A stretch of DNA of 64,000 nt from Gymnopilus junonius (taxonomy: Eukaryota; Basidiomycota; Agaricomycetes; Agaricales; Galerinaceae), in NCBI GenBank assembly GCA_015501075.1, contig JADNYJ010000185.1, positions 1 through 64,000 of the forward strand. The letters are read 5' to 3'. The position numbers and the translations under genes were made by a program. The notes beneath the pieces were generated by a model. It was not told the DNA's origin. It worked only from the letters and a program-made list of their open reading frames with translations, and searched no databases. This document shows positions 49,172 through 60,779 of this stretch, in pieces; positions within the stretch are counted from its first letter, which is position 1, and each line of letters opens with the position of its first letter.

Positions 49172-50793
49172 TTATACAACTCCGTATGGCACATTATGGT
49201 ATTCTGCAGATAGACGAATGAAATCTCTTCCAGAAATCCCTTAGAAATATAGCTTTCTTCCATGATTTAAAAGAGTGAAAAAGCGGGAAAGGGATTTCTG
49301 GTTTATGTACGACCGAGGCTCCCATTTTTCGTAATGATCCTTTCCAAAGGACAGGTTAACCTCCTCTAAAGGTCTCCTGTGCGGGTCTTGGAGGCTAGAA
49401 AGACGTCCAAAAATGTTGGTAACTAGGGACCATGAAAAGCCGGTATAAGAACTCGGGCGGCTGTAGCTGAAATATCGAAGAATAGGAAGGAAATCTTGAC
49501 CTGGCGGCCCATCAGTACTGGAGGTTGCAGCGAGGAGGCGTAGGAGAGCATCTGGGGACGGGGCCCTATCCTTGTTTGATTGGATCTTTAAGCGCTCGAG
49601 GCTAGACAAGGTCCGTAAAAGGGATATAACGGCCTCTTGGTCCATATTGACAAAATCAATGCTCAATTGCTTTAAAGGAGGAGAAGAGGAGCGAGTGAGA
49701 AAGTATGATATTTGTTGTGAAGGAAAGTTGAACTGGCCACCACAGTGTAAGATTTTCAAGGCAGGGAATGATACAGTACTGAGGAAAGAAGTGGAAAGAC
49801 GCAGTTCTCCTCGAGCTCAAGATGTTCAAGCTGATTGTGGATAACAATGTCATCTTCTGGAGCAAAAGGCTCATTCAATTCGATCTTGTAATGCTTTAGT
49901 TGCGGACAAAGCTTGAGAATATCAAGACAGTCACCGGGTATGGCTCTGGTTAATGTGATGCTAGTGAGTCTACTCCATTCTATTTCGATTGCCTTTGGAG
50001 AACCACCACGCAGCACAAGCTCCTGGGGGCTTGGCTTCAGAGCGTGAACATCAAATCTGGGGGATAATAGCCATATAATGCAGATAGATGGAGGCTCTGC
50101 AACGGAGACGATTTCTCCCAGCTACCTTGGAAATGGGAGAACATTGACAATGAAACATGTAAATCCAGCATGTGCCATCGGGTGGAATACTCATTCACAA
50201 GCTCGCAGAACTTGAGGTCGTCGTCCGCGTATAACCCAATCGACAGCGGAAGACGCCCGGAACGGCCCAGCCACTCCCGCGCGAGGTCGAGGATGACGCG
50301 CGCATTCCTCCTTGAACGCGAAACGGAGATGGGCACCACAGACCAAAGCTGGGGCGTTGCCCAAGCGACATTCCGCCAGTAACGGCATACGGCGCCTAAT
50401 ATCAGCGGCGAGGCCATTTCCCGGTAGGGTATGGCTAGGATACCGTCTGGTGGAATGACTGGGAGGCAGAATTGGAATATGAGAGAGGCGATTTCCATCG
50501 GTAGGCGGTGGATGATAGGGTCATGGGCGCGGTTCGAGTGGCTTCGAGTTTCACGATGCTGTTCCAAGAGGTTGTCTAGTGCTTTTTTGGTTTCTTGGAT
50601 TTGCGCTTCGAGCTGCTTTAGTTTGGTACATGGTGCACACAGTTCACCGGTTGTCATTGGGCATGGCACGTCGTGTTTGTGTCCGTGCGAGTCGGTGCAG
50701 AATGTGCAGATTGGCAACTATGTCTGGTCATGAGAAATGTGTACAATTCAGGTTTTATCGAATACTTACCTCGCGTTGAAAGTCTAAAAGCAT
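49172..50793 (-). pseudogene. F-box protein with N-terminal cysteine cluster, frameshifted (copy H)
   Basis: Exon 1 (50793-50770, MLLDFQRE) is followed by a GTAAGT intron and exon 2 from 50717. Exon 2 has the cysteine motif ICTFC...PCPMTTGELCAPC, a coiled coil (LKQLEAQIQETKKALDNLLE) and an F-box (IIHRLPMEIASLIFQFCLP). CRYWRNVAWATPQLWSV and a leucine-rich half follow (APSPDALLRLLAATSS; ILRYFSYSRPSSYTGFSWSL). Compared with the intact copy I, single-base deletions are needed near 50053 (before FDVHALKPSPQELVL) and 49811 (before RLSTSFLSTVSFPALK). An in-frame TAA occurs at 49241-49243, before FIRLSAEYHN and the family end at 49172. The substitution stop argues for a real pseudogene or a protein slightly shortened at its end. 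Confidence 0.75.
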
Positions 50794-51619
50794 GGATGAC
50801 ACTTGACTATTGATGGTAAATAGCTTGAAGCAGAGGGTAGGAATAAGACGGGTGAGGCCTGTGAGATATGAGAACAATGGGTTGCCACTCATACCACAAA
50901 GCTATGGCTTAAATACTTTGAACCGGCAGATGGATACACATAGGATACACAGCAATAGGGCTGGGTTTGTTATTAATATGTCAGTAACATAAAATAACTG
51001 ACGAATATATGACAATGTTAAATACATATCGACAGCAACGGAATCTCGGTCCAGACAAGTCTCAATGAAGGCCCAAACATGGTCTACTTATGCTAAGAAC
51101 GAGTTTAGGGCGGAGATTGAATGACTGATTATCGTTGCGCAGTAGAAACATGCATGCATCGTGCATATATGCGACTTGTCTCGCGAAAAAGAGGAGCTCC
51201 TTGTTCAGATCCATACATGAGAGGCTCGTGTTTTTCATTCCAAAGTTTATGAGGCCTCCTCACCCTTGTGCGCTAGAAAGGGAAGAAATAAAGAAATAAT
51301 TTTACTCGGATCAAGGCACGGGGTTATCAACAAAATTGAGTTTGCATTCCTTCCATAACTGCCGTCGCGACGGTCGACGACGAGCTGCTTTTTTCTGCTG
51401 AAATTCCTCTTCTTTTATGGTTTGCTAGCCATTGTGTTTCTTGTACCTCTTTCCACTTGCACTTTCTCTTTCCCACTTCCGATCTTTCCATCCAACCCAC
51501 CTCGGTTGGGCAACTACGCATTTTCCAAGATTCAAGAAAACCCCACCTCATCCACCGCATATACCGACCTTTTTTCTTCCCTCGACAGCGCACGGAGCAC
51601 TCAGAGTCAAAGTACTTAA
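50794..51619. other. divergent intergenic region
   Basis: Lies between F-box copy H (-) and gene K (+). CT-rich tracts precede the K start (51430-51600), as is common in fungal promoters. No coding region is supported. Confidence 0.4.
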
Positions 51620-54600
51620 ATGCCGCCCCGGCCAGTCATCAGGGACAGGCAGACCAGCAGACCCCTCTCGGCCGTATACATCGGAAAGGGCTCCAGTCAC
51701 CACACCGGCTCCTTCACCTCCAACGTCAGCGCCAGCCCCAGTCTCCAGGACCTCTCCCAATCCGCATCTGCATACTCGAGCTTAATCGACGGTACTCCGC
51801 CGAGTATCCCTGATCTGCCTGAACCGCCCAGTCCGAGCTCGAGTGTGGGTTCGGGGTCTGTTTCTGGGAAATCGGGGTTGCCTTCGCCGCCTGCGACGAA
51901 TTCTACGGGGAGTGGGAGTACGGCTGGGGATACGAATGCGAAGAGGGGGGAGGGGGAGGTGTCGCCGTTGCAGCTGCGTGTGAGGGCTGAACGGGGTGGG
52001 GAGAGGCCGGTGTCGCTGCATAGTAACGGCACCTCCAGCACGAGCACGAGTGGGGAGTATCGTGGTGCTGCTACGCCCATGCGGCGCAGTAGTGTCAGTT
52101 TTAGCAGCCGCGATGATGATGCTGGAGGTGGTGGACCCAGCCGAAGTAGGAGCAGAAGCAGAAGCAGGAGCAGCAGCCGGCAGGGACATATGGAGGATGA
52201 TGTGCAGCAAGCCCAAGGCGATTTTGACGACGATTACGTTGATGATACACGGAACGAAAACCACAACCTCAACCACAATTATAGTTCACGGAACGATGCT
52301 GATGATGATGATATTGATCACGACGACGACAATGATAGCAATTTTGATGGAGACGATACAGCGAGACTGGACAGACGGCTGGAGAAGGAGATGGGCAGGA
52401 AGAGCGAGAATATCCTGGCGCTGCAGAAAGTCAGGAGCCTGACGCACCGGAATCAGCTGGTATGTTTTTCTTATGCATGTTTTATGATCGGCTTCAACTA
52501 ACTACACTCTTTTCTCTTTTATTTTATTTCATCTCCACTCTCAATGACCTCGCTGGCCACAACGCTGTTCGAAATTCTGTACTCGCCGTTATCGCCGCAC
52601 AAGGCCCTGGACAAACTCTCCAGACTCTCGCCATCGCCCGCCTCCCGCTCTGCAAATTCAAATTCAAATCTCCCGCCCAACTCCCGCTCGCCCGCCCCAT
52701 CCACCACCTCTTCCTCCCGCCATTCAAGCTCAGCCTCCAATCACAACAGACAGCTCCGCCCGCCACCACAGGAACTCGCCCGCTCAGGCTCTGAAACAGA
52801 GCGCGAGTCAACCACCCACTCGCATTCCTCGGCGTATGACCACTCGCCCTCCATCTCCTCCTCCTACCTCTCCACTACACCCCCGCCCGCCACGCCCTCC
52901 CATCATCGCCATCACACTACATCGTCATCCTCCTCCTCCTCAGCGGCCTATCGGCGGGTCCGCCAGACCTCCGCACCCGACTCGCCCAGCAAAGCCCGGC
53001 GAATGGTCGACGACGCTTCCTCGTCTAACAGTAACGTTCTAACACGCAGTCCATCCGGGATGAGGAGACACCGTGCGAGCCTAGCGAGCGTGTCTCAATT
53101 ACAGCTTGCGGATTTCTCGGAGGAGGAAGATGGCTTGGACCAGGATCCCACTAGGGCGCTTTCCGACCAGTCAGGGGGGATGAGGACGGCGACGAATACA
53201 GCTCGGGATAGGGAAAGGACGAGAGATCGGACGCTCTCTGAGAGGGATATGATCATCCAGAGCGCGTTGGCTGCTGCTGCGACGAGCAGGAGGAGTCCGC
53301 TGGGCAGTCGGAGGAGGGCGGCGCTGCCCAAGGAGTTTAGGTCTGATCTTGCTGGCGGTGCTGAGGATAGTCCCAGTCCTAATATGAACGCGACTGCGAA
53401 TACTGGGAGTGTGAGGCGTGGCTTGGGTGGCACAGTAGCTGCTGCGAGGAGGAGGGATAGAGAGAGGGACAGGGACAGTCCGGAAGATGATAGACGGGAT
53501 AACTGGAAAGTAAGTGCATATATTCACGTTTTATGCCCTGATTCCACTCATTCGTCCTTGCTGACTTTTTTTTGTTTGTTCAGCGCGAAATAGAACCGAT
53601 GACGCCTCTGCGTTCCACTGCCGGCTCTGCTTCCAACAATAATAGCAATGGCATCATCACCCGCTCGTCCACCTTGCGCGACCCGCGTGTACGATATAGC
53701 GGTGGCGCTGGGTCCGTTCAGGCCACCATTCCACGCCCAGCGGGCGGTGGTCAAGCGAAGAATGGCGGTCGCCCAGTGGCACTGGGACCCTCCGGGATCG
53801 CGATACCAACGTCACCACTTCATCGTCGAGTTCACGCGGGGTATACCGCAACTCCTTGTCTAATGAGGATGGAGCCCTGACAAGTCGAATTTGAACCTCA
53901 ACTTGAAGCCTGAGAGACGACAGAGTCTGAGAGGCGGGAGTGCGGAGAGCGCATTGATGTGGAGTCCAGGTGGGAGGAGTTTTTGGGTGAGGGGTTGAGA
54001 GCTGCTGGGCTGAGTAGGCGGAGAGGGGAGGAGGATGGCGGGAGTCGCTGAAAGGGGGTTCTGGTGCGGGTGCTGGTGCGAGTAATCTGAGCACTGCGGA
54101 TCTGTTTAGAGAGAGGGAGAAGAGGGTGATTGGAGTCCGCAGGATCTGTTGGATGATAGGAAACGCAGGGGGTTGGAGAGGAATCAGCTGCAATACCAGC
54201 AACAACAGCAGCATCAGCATCAGCACCACCAACAGCAGGTTCAGCAGCAGCCGACGAGGCGGCGACTTCCATGGCGCATTATCAATACCTCGACCATAGT
54301 ACCAGGGGCAGGGAACGAGACGACGTGGATGACGATGATGACGATAATCCCATGCTGGAAAGAGAGCTGGTGCTCCATCGTTCTCATCGCAGTGCTTATT
54401 CTCTAGCTGCTCCTAGAGACCTCCCGCCAGAGTCGTCCACGTCCACGAGTAGCCTGAGAAGAACCGAGAGGGAGTCTCTGCACAATTACGACCGCGACCG
54501 CGCGGCGTCTGCGCTTAGCAGATACGACGTGCTCACTAGCAGCACCAAAGGCGGTGAAATGCCCTCTCCAGCTCTACGCGCCTCGCACCTTCTCGACCGG

Positions 54601-56827
54601 GATCGGGATCGTACTGGGACTGGCACTTCCTCCCCATTCGGTAGCACGAGACGATACACCCAACCTCCTGCCTCCAACCTCAACGCATCCACCTCCTCCG
54701 CTGCCTCTCATACTACCACCGCCACTGCTTCTGGGAACGCCCCTGAGCATACGCGGCTGATGATGGAGAGTCTGGCGATGTTTGAGAATCAGGTGAACAA
54801 ATTACCTAGATTGGGACCTGGTGGAGGTGGTGGTGGGACGGGCAATGGAGCTGGGGTAGGCATAGGGATGCCGGGTCTAGGAACTGGAGCGACACAGGCT
54901 GAGCTGACGAGGAACGCGCAGAATGTGGTGTTTGCTGCTGAGAGACTGTTGTTGATGCTCAAGCACGGGAGTGCGAGGGCGGTGGAGGCGAGTGTGGAAG
55001 CTGAGGTTGATTTGGCGGCTAGTACTTCTTCTTCTCGGGATGCCAGTGCCAGTGCCAGTGCCTCTGCCTCTGGTGCTGCTCAAGTCAGATCGAGCCCTGC
55101 GATCCCAGGCACCCCCTCTTCAGGCAATGTCAACCCTGGCGAGATATGGACCAAAGTTGCTGCTGAGTACCGAGAGGGCTCACGCACGGCCGATGAGCTT
55201 GTTAGGGGTGTTACAGCGCTCTTGCTGGGATTTGGGAGGGTAGTGAAGGAATTTGGGGTGCATATGGGCGGAAGCGAGTTTGGGTCGCCGTCGGTGCATG
55301 GGCGGACGATGAGTTTGGGGGATGATGCAGTGAATGACGCTGGAGATGGGGATAGGGAGGGGGTAGGAATAGGGAGGATGGGAGAGGGGAGGGCAGTGGG
55401 AGTGGGCGCCGGAGTGTTGCTTCTTCCTCTAGGAGGAGTTGGGAGGCTACTCCTCTGAGGGAGAGGGAGAGGGAGAGGGAGCCCAGGGGAGACAAGGAGA
55501 GTAATAGGGAGGATGCGTTGAGGAGGCTTGTGGGCGGCGGTGGTGGTGCGAGATCGGAGAGTGTGCTTGCGAGAGCTTCGCCTGCTACCTTTCAGAGGCT
55601 GAGAGATCGCGCTGAGAGGGAGAGGGACATGTCGCCTTTACCGCCTGCTCCTCTTGATTCCAGCAGGAGGCTATTCACTCCGAGGGAGCAGAGGGACCAA
55701 CCACAGTCGCAACCTAGACCTGGCAGTGGGAGTGGTGAGAGGAGGGGCACACCCAGGATGAGCACGCAGGATTCCAAGGAGACGATTCACGCTGTTACTG
55801 CCGCTGCTGTTGAAGGGGCAAGTGGAAGTCGCACTCAACGGTACTCGGACACAAACGTCACTGTAAATGTCAATGCCAATGCCCATTCAAGAGAGTATCG
55901 CTACGAGCCATCACCCACACCAGCTTCTCGAACGCATCGCACACCTCCACCGGCGGATAGGGAACGCACAAAGACCCTCACGCCGTTGACGATTCCTCGG
56001 CCATTGCCCGTTTTGCCTTCCGAAATGCAGACGACACGGAGGCCTGGTACGGCTCATGCTGCTCTGGGCGGCGCCAGTGCGAGTGGGAGTGCAAGTGCGA
56101 CTACACCTTCTACTGCTAGCTCGGCATTACCCTCCAACGAACGCTCCGATTCCTCCTCTGGCTTGGTCAACAGCAGCACCAATAGCAGCACAGGTCCTGG
56201 CCATGGACTGAGCAGAAGCGGGACAACACGTGACCGAGCTGATCGTGCGGCGGAGAGAGCGGAGAGGGAGAAGGAGAGAGAGAGGCGGCGGGCGACGGTG
56301 ACCAGTCGCGCTGTGTTCCCTTCATCTTCGTCGTTGACGATGCCGATGCCGACCCCGACGACGGCTACGAGTAGTCGGGCGACGCATGCTCAGGTGACGT
56401 TTTCGAGGCCTAGTGCGAATGTGAGTGCGACGGCTACGTTGAGTGAGATGCAGGAGAAGGAGAGGGTGAGGACGTCGTCGACGGCGTCGACTTCGAATGC
56501 ACAGGCGAATGGGCTGTCCACAGTCCCGTGGATAGGCTCAGTCGTTCGAATTCGGAGTCCAAGGAAGGGGTGACTGCGCGAGAGAGGAGAAAGACGCTCG
56601 GTCGGGTGTCGTTGGATGATGTTCGGGATGAGGGTCACCAGCAACGGCAACTTCAGCAGCAGGAGATAAAAGGCGGTGTGACGATTGCAAGGAACTCGAC
56701 TGTGCATGCTGCTGATAGGAGTGCTGCGACTACGATTTTGCAGCAGCAGGCTGCACCACCCATGGCGGCTGCGGGGGGCAGGAGGGAGAGGAGGAGGACG
56801 GTTACGGATATTTGGCCAGATTCGTAG
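51620..56827 (+). CDS. very large Ser/Arg-rich low-complexity protein, function unknown (gene K), several apparent frameshifts
   Basis: The start is ATG 51620 (MPPRPVIRDRQTSRPLSAVY). It is rich in Ser, Arg, Gly, Thr and Asp, with an RS-like run (SRSRSRSRSRSSSRQG), acidic stretches and histidine/glutamine runs. Short conserved-looking segments are ENILALQKVRSLTHRNQL, TTLFEILYSPLSPHKALDKL, PEHTRLMMESLAMFENQVN, AQNVVFAAERLLLMLKHG and AAEYREGSRTADELVRG with VTALLLGFGRVVKEFG. The C-terminus is RRERRRTVTDIWPDS and TAG at 56825-56827. One intron is clear (53510-53583). Another begins at 52460 but lacks an AG where expected (TCTCA before ATGACC at 52544). Frame changes near 53870-54270, 55400 and 56532 each look like single-base losses. 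It is probably one long, intrinsically disordered protein with short helical segments. The locus may be intact if these indels are errors. Confidence 0.6.
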
Positions 56828-58301
56828 TGTCCGTTCCTGCTGCCCTTGACTTTTGCGTATTGTCCTCTGTTGCATTGGCGTTTTGAGTGAGTGTGGTTTT
56901 TTTGTTTTTATCTTTGGTTCGGTTGATGCTGAATGAATGGTTTGTAAATGTAGGCTCCTTGCCGCGCCCTCCTCCTGACTCACTCACACCTGTGACCTCC
57001 TACTTCCCTTTCATTTTCTTGTTGAATACACCCATGCCTCGCCTCTTGTGCTCTTTGCATGACTGTCGGACTCTTTTTTTTTCAGCTTTTGGGTTGATGC
57101 GATTTTTTTTCTTTTCTCTTTTTAGTGTTTTGACTCTTCACTCTATTTATCATTTTCTCTTCTCTTTCCATTGCCTTGTGCAATCCAGAACGATTTCTTT
57201 TCGTCTCGTCCTTTCCTTATTTCTCTTTTTTGTTTGGTTCCTTAATTTTCTCACCCTTTGGGCTTGAAAGTAACCGTTCTTGAGCTTCTCTCATATCCTT
57301 CCTTTCTCCCCAGTATACGGCGTTCCCCCCTCAAAACTCTCTCATTCCATTTCGATTTCGATTCTTACATGCTTGATGCAGCCCTCACTCTTCTCATTCC
57401 ATCCTTGCCTATCACCATCGTCATCATCCATTGACATTCTTCATCCTCATATGCACATATGCACTGGCCATACGACACAACACAAAACGACGCCCGCATC
57501 CTCCCTCGTCTACATACATGCACCTTCTTCCTTCCTTCCTTCCATCCTTCATCAGTTCATTCTTCTCTCTACATCTGTATCAAACGCCATCAAGTACAAT
57601 ACGACCCCTGCAAACAAATACAATACATACTGTACTTGTTTCGTTTTGGCTCCCTCTCTCTCTCTCAAGATTTTTCTTTTCTTTTCACTCCTCTCTCGCC
57701 TTGTCCTTCTTGTCCTTTATAAGTATCTCTCGGCATGATTCAGATGATTGATGATTGGCATTAGTTCTTTATGTAGAGGATTCTTAATTAATGAACATGA
57801 TTTTTCTCTTCTTTTCGCGTAATGTTGGTTTACGCGCGTATGCCGACAGAAGTTACCCAAAATTTGGACCAAGGTTTGATATTATTGCAGTCCAGATTCA
57901 ACCAGTCGCCAGCAATATCCTCTCTATACGTATATTTTCTCCAACTTCGACTTCATGGCCCAATGGGCTTGGAGTTGTTGACGACATTTTTTCTTCAACC
58001 TACCAATGCTGACAGATTTAGGTCCAAATGTAACACGGGTCAAATCCTCATGTTGACGAAATTTTGGTGTAATAACCCAAACCACTCACTTTCAGGATCA
58101 GACAGCATAAAGTGGGGCCTTACTTATCGACGTCTGTCTACGAGAGACTAACTAGTACTGTGAGTGGTGTTACTATTAGCTGGGTGTCGGAGTTCTAATT
58201 CCCATCAACTTGGCGCCTCGGACCTCCCACAGTTGTATGAAACTCCTTTGACAGTGGCCATTGACTGTTAGTAGTTGTGCTTCCTCGTCATTGTGCTCAG
58301 T
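56828..58301. other. long pyrimidine-rich 3' region and intergenic spacer
   Basis: 56880-57720 is strongly T/C-rich on the plus strand and gives long but repetitive open frames of F, S and L that are not genes. 57720-58301 is ordinary AT-rich spacer. No structured element was found. Confidence 0.45.
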
Positions 58302-59968
58302 ATGGTCCAAGTCGAAAGGTAAGTGTTCAACGAATTCTGAATGGTGCACAAATTCACGAGACATTATGCAGCTTTCCAGGAAGCTGTAGATTTTGCCCTG
58401 ACTTGCGTAAGGGTAAACTAGGTATTCCATGTCCAATGTCAAATGATGAATTGTGTGCACCATGTACCAAGTTGAAGAAGCTTGAAGCGAAAATCCTTAA
58501 AGCGAAAAAGACGTTGGACGATTTGTTGGAACAGCATCGAGAAACGCGAAGCCAGGCGAACAGTGCTCACGACTTCACCATACACAGAGCGCCGATTGAA
58601 ATCGTCTCGATGATATTCCAATTAAGCCTGCCTATCATACCGCCCGGTGGTATTCTATCTGTAAAGGAGTACGAAAGGGCCTCACCCCTGGTTCTAGGAG
58701 CCGTTTGTCGTTATTGGAGAAAGGTTGCATGGTCAACGCCTCAGCTGTGGTCCTTGATCGCTATCCGCACTGGCCATGGTTCGAATATGGGCGTGCTCGT
58801 CAAAGTCGCGCGTGAATGGCTGGACCGTTCAGGTACGCTTCCAGTGTCAATTGGATTACATATATCACGGCGGCCAGAGGAATATCCGGAGTGGTCAGAC
58901 AGCTATTACGCCTTGTGCGAGCTCGTCAATGAGCACTCGAATAGATGGCAAATGCTGGATATACGCGTGCCTGGTTCTTTATTCCCTCGTTTCCATGGCC
59001 ATTGGGAGAATCCTCCTCTTCAAAGCCTCCGTCTATATGACCTATATCGGGGTGCTAAACTCAAGTTTGATGTTAACAACCTGAAGCCATCCCCCAAGGA
59101 ACTTGTTTTAGACCATGTTTTGCCGAAGTCAGTCGAAATCGAATGGAATAGGCTCACCCGTGTAACGGTAGTCGCAGTTGACCTTGCCGACTGTATTTGG
59201 ATCCTCAGACATACCCCGCACCTGAGGTACTACGAAATCAAAGACATCCTTCAACGTTCTGCCCCGAATGGTGATAGTATTGTGCACGATCGGTTGCAAC
59301 AGCTTGTGCTCGAATGCGAACACTCTATTTCCGGCATCTTCCTTCGTTCTGTAGCATTCCCCGCATTGGAAAGCTTTCACAGCATTGGTCAACGTCAACT
59401 TCCTTCGGACTATATATCATCCATGCTCATTCGATCCTCTTCCCCGTCATTAAAGGAAATAGTCATCGATTCTGCCAATGTGGATCATGACAACATAGTA
59501 TCCATTGTACGGACAGTGCCTACTCTCCAACGCTTAGAGATCCGTGCAATGAGGGACAAGGCTCCGTCTCCAGATGCATTATTGCGCCTTCTCGCCTCAA
59601 CTTCCATCACCAACCCACAAGACCAAGAGTTCCTCCCTGCCCTTCGGTATTTCGCCTACAGTCGTCCACATTCTTCTGCAGGATTTGCATGGTCGCTGAT
59701 TCCCGACATTTTCGGTCAGATTTCCGACCTCGATAACCCAGGCAGACGACCTCTCGAAAAGGTTGTGCTGTCTTTTGGTGAGTTGTGTCCTGGATTAGAG
59801 GCACGGACGTACATTTCCAAGAAGATACTCAATCGCTTCCTTGGTCTTTTGAAAAGTGGTTTAGATCTCTCGATTCCCTTTGGAGATGAGAATTTGGATT
59901 TCATTCGTCTATCTGCGGATCACCACAACATATCAATGCCGCACGGAGCCAAATCATGCGAAATTTAA
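58302..59968 (+). CDS. F-box protein with N-terminal cysteine cluster and LRR-like C-terminal half, intact (copy I)
   Basis: Exon 1 is 58302-58318 (MVQVE plus split codon). Exon 2 is 58372-59968, after a GTAAGT...ATGCAG intron. The N-terminus has four cysteines in two CxxC-like pairs (CRFC and CAPC) plus an intervening CP (IPCPMSNDELCAPCTKLKK), a plausible zinc site. A coiled coil (AKILKAKKTLDDLLEQHRE) and the F-box (IHRAPIEIVSMIFQLSLPII) follow. CRYWRKVAWSTPQLWSLIAI comes next, then a leucine-rich region with KPSPKELVLDHVLP, APSPDALLRLLASTS and LPALRYFAYSRPHSSAGFAW. The frame is intact for about 537 residues. F-box proteins recruit targets to SCF ubiquitin ligases; the target is unknown. Relatives in the window are H (closest), C and J. 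Confidence 0.85.
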
Positions 59969-60209
59969 ATGTTTTGCTGCAACATACCCATGCATAAAAG
60001 GTTATAATGCTTGTGTATTTGAAACGGGAAACAATTCATTGATGAATTCTCTAACTCTTTTCACTCTACACTCAAAGCCCCCACCATCCAATACTTCTTC
60101 TTTTCTGCCCTCCGACACCTAATTCCAATGTAAAACACACATTCCGTTGGGTACAGTGCAATTTTTTACAATGCTAAACGGTAGCTTGCTCACTTCCTTT
60201 CTCAAGTCT

Positions 60210-60211
<2 letters not shown>
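59969..60211. other. 3' flank of copy I up to the retrotransposon tail
   Basis: Presumed 3' UTR of the F-box gene. The LINE 3' end is inserted about 240 bp downstream of its stop. The target-site duplication cannot be checked because the element's 5' end is outside the window. Confidence 0.4.

Positions 60212-60247
<36 letters not shown>
60212..60247 (+). repeat. poly(T) run = LINE poly(A) tail
   Basis: Thirty-six consecutive T. On the element's strand this is the 3' poly(A) tail and it marks the insertion boundary. Confidence 0.85.
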
Positions 60248-60378
60248 CTTCCCATTTACTGTCCTTTGAGGCGCTTGCCTTATGTCGGACTTCTATCTAC
60301 GGTGTACTACTTTGCCGTCCAGTTCTATATACTTTGTACTCGACAGTTAAGAGGTGGGCCTACTTGAAGAGACGCGCA

Positions 60379-60395
60379 GGCACGTCGTGCGTGCC
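60379..60395 (-). other. stem-loop in the LINE 3' UTR
   Basis: GGCACG TCGTG CGTGCC: a six-base-pair perfect stem with a five-base loop, about 135 bp before the poly(A) tail. LINE 3' UTR hairpins can be recognised by the element's own reverse transcriptase; that role here is inference. Confidence 0.4.
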
Positions 60396-60473
60396 ATGTT
60401 AGTACTGCATGTAAGTATAAGGTAAGGTGTACGGGATTACTGTGAATTAAAATACGTTAAAGAAAAGGGAGAA

Positions 60474-60492
60474 AGAGAGAGAGAGAGAGAGG
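60474..60492 (+). repeat. (GA)n microsatellite
   Basis: About nine GA units at the start of the purine-rich tract of the LINE 3' UTR. Confidence 0.7.
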
Positions 60493-60779
60493 GAGAGGAA
60501 ATACGAGAAAGATGCTGTTTGCTATATACAGATGTGTGTGAACTTCCAGAGGGAGAACAAGAGAAGAGGGGAGGAGAAGGCAAGGAAAAAAGGGGAAGGT
60601 GATAAAAAGAAGAGGAAAAAGCATGAAGGGGGAGGGGAGAGAAAAGAAAAGAGGGAGAGAGAAAGGAAACAAGGAACGAAAAAGAGAAGAGAAAGAAAGG
60701 AAGGAAGAAAAAGAAAAAGAAGAAAAAGAAGAAGAAAAAAAACTACAAAAAGAAGTGAGAAGTTGTGTACGAAAACTAT

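Noticed and set aside
51697..54272. Long minus-strand open frames opposite gene K (for example 51782-52276, 53657-54232)
   Set aside because: They are mirror readings of Ser/Arg-rich coding sequence, with repetitive composition and no motif.
57280..57751. Three overlapping plus-strand open frames rich in F, S and L
   Set aside because: They come from a pyrimidine-rich tract and have no conserved pattern or start context.
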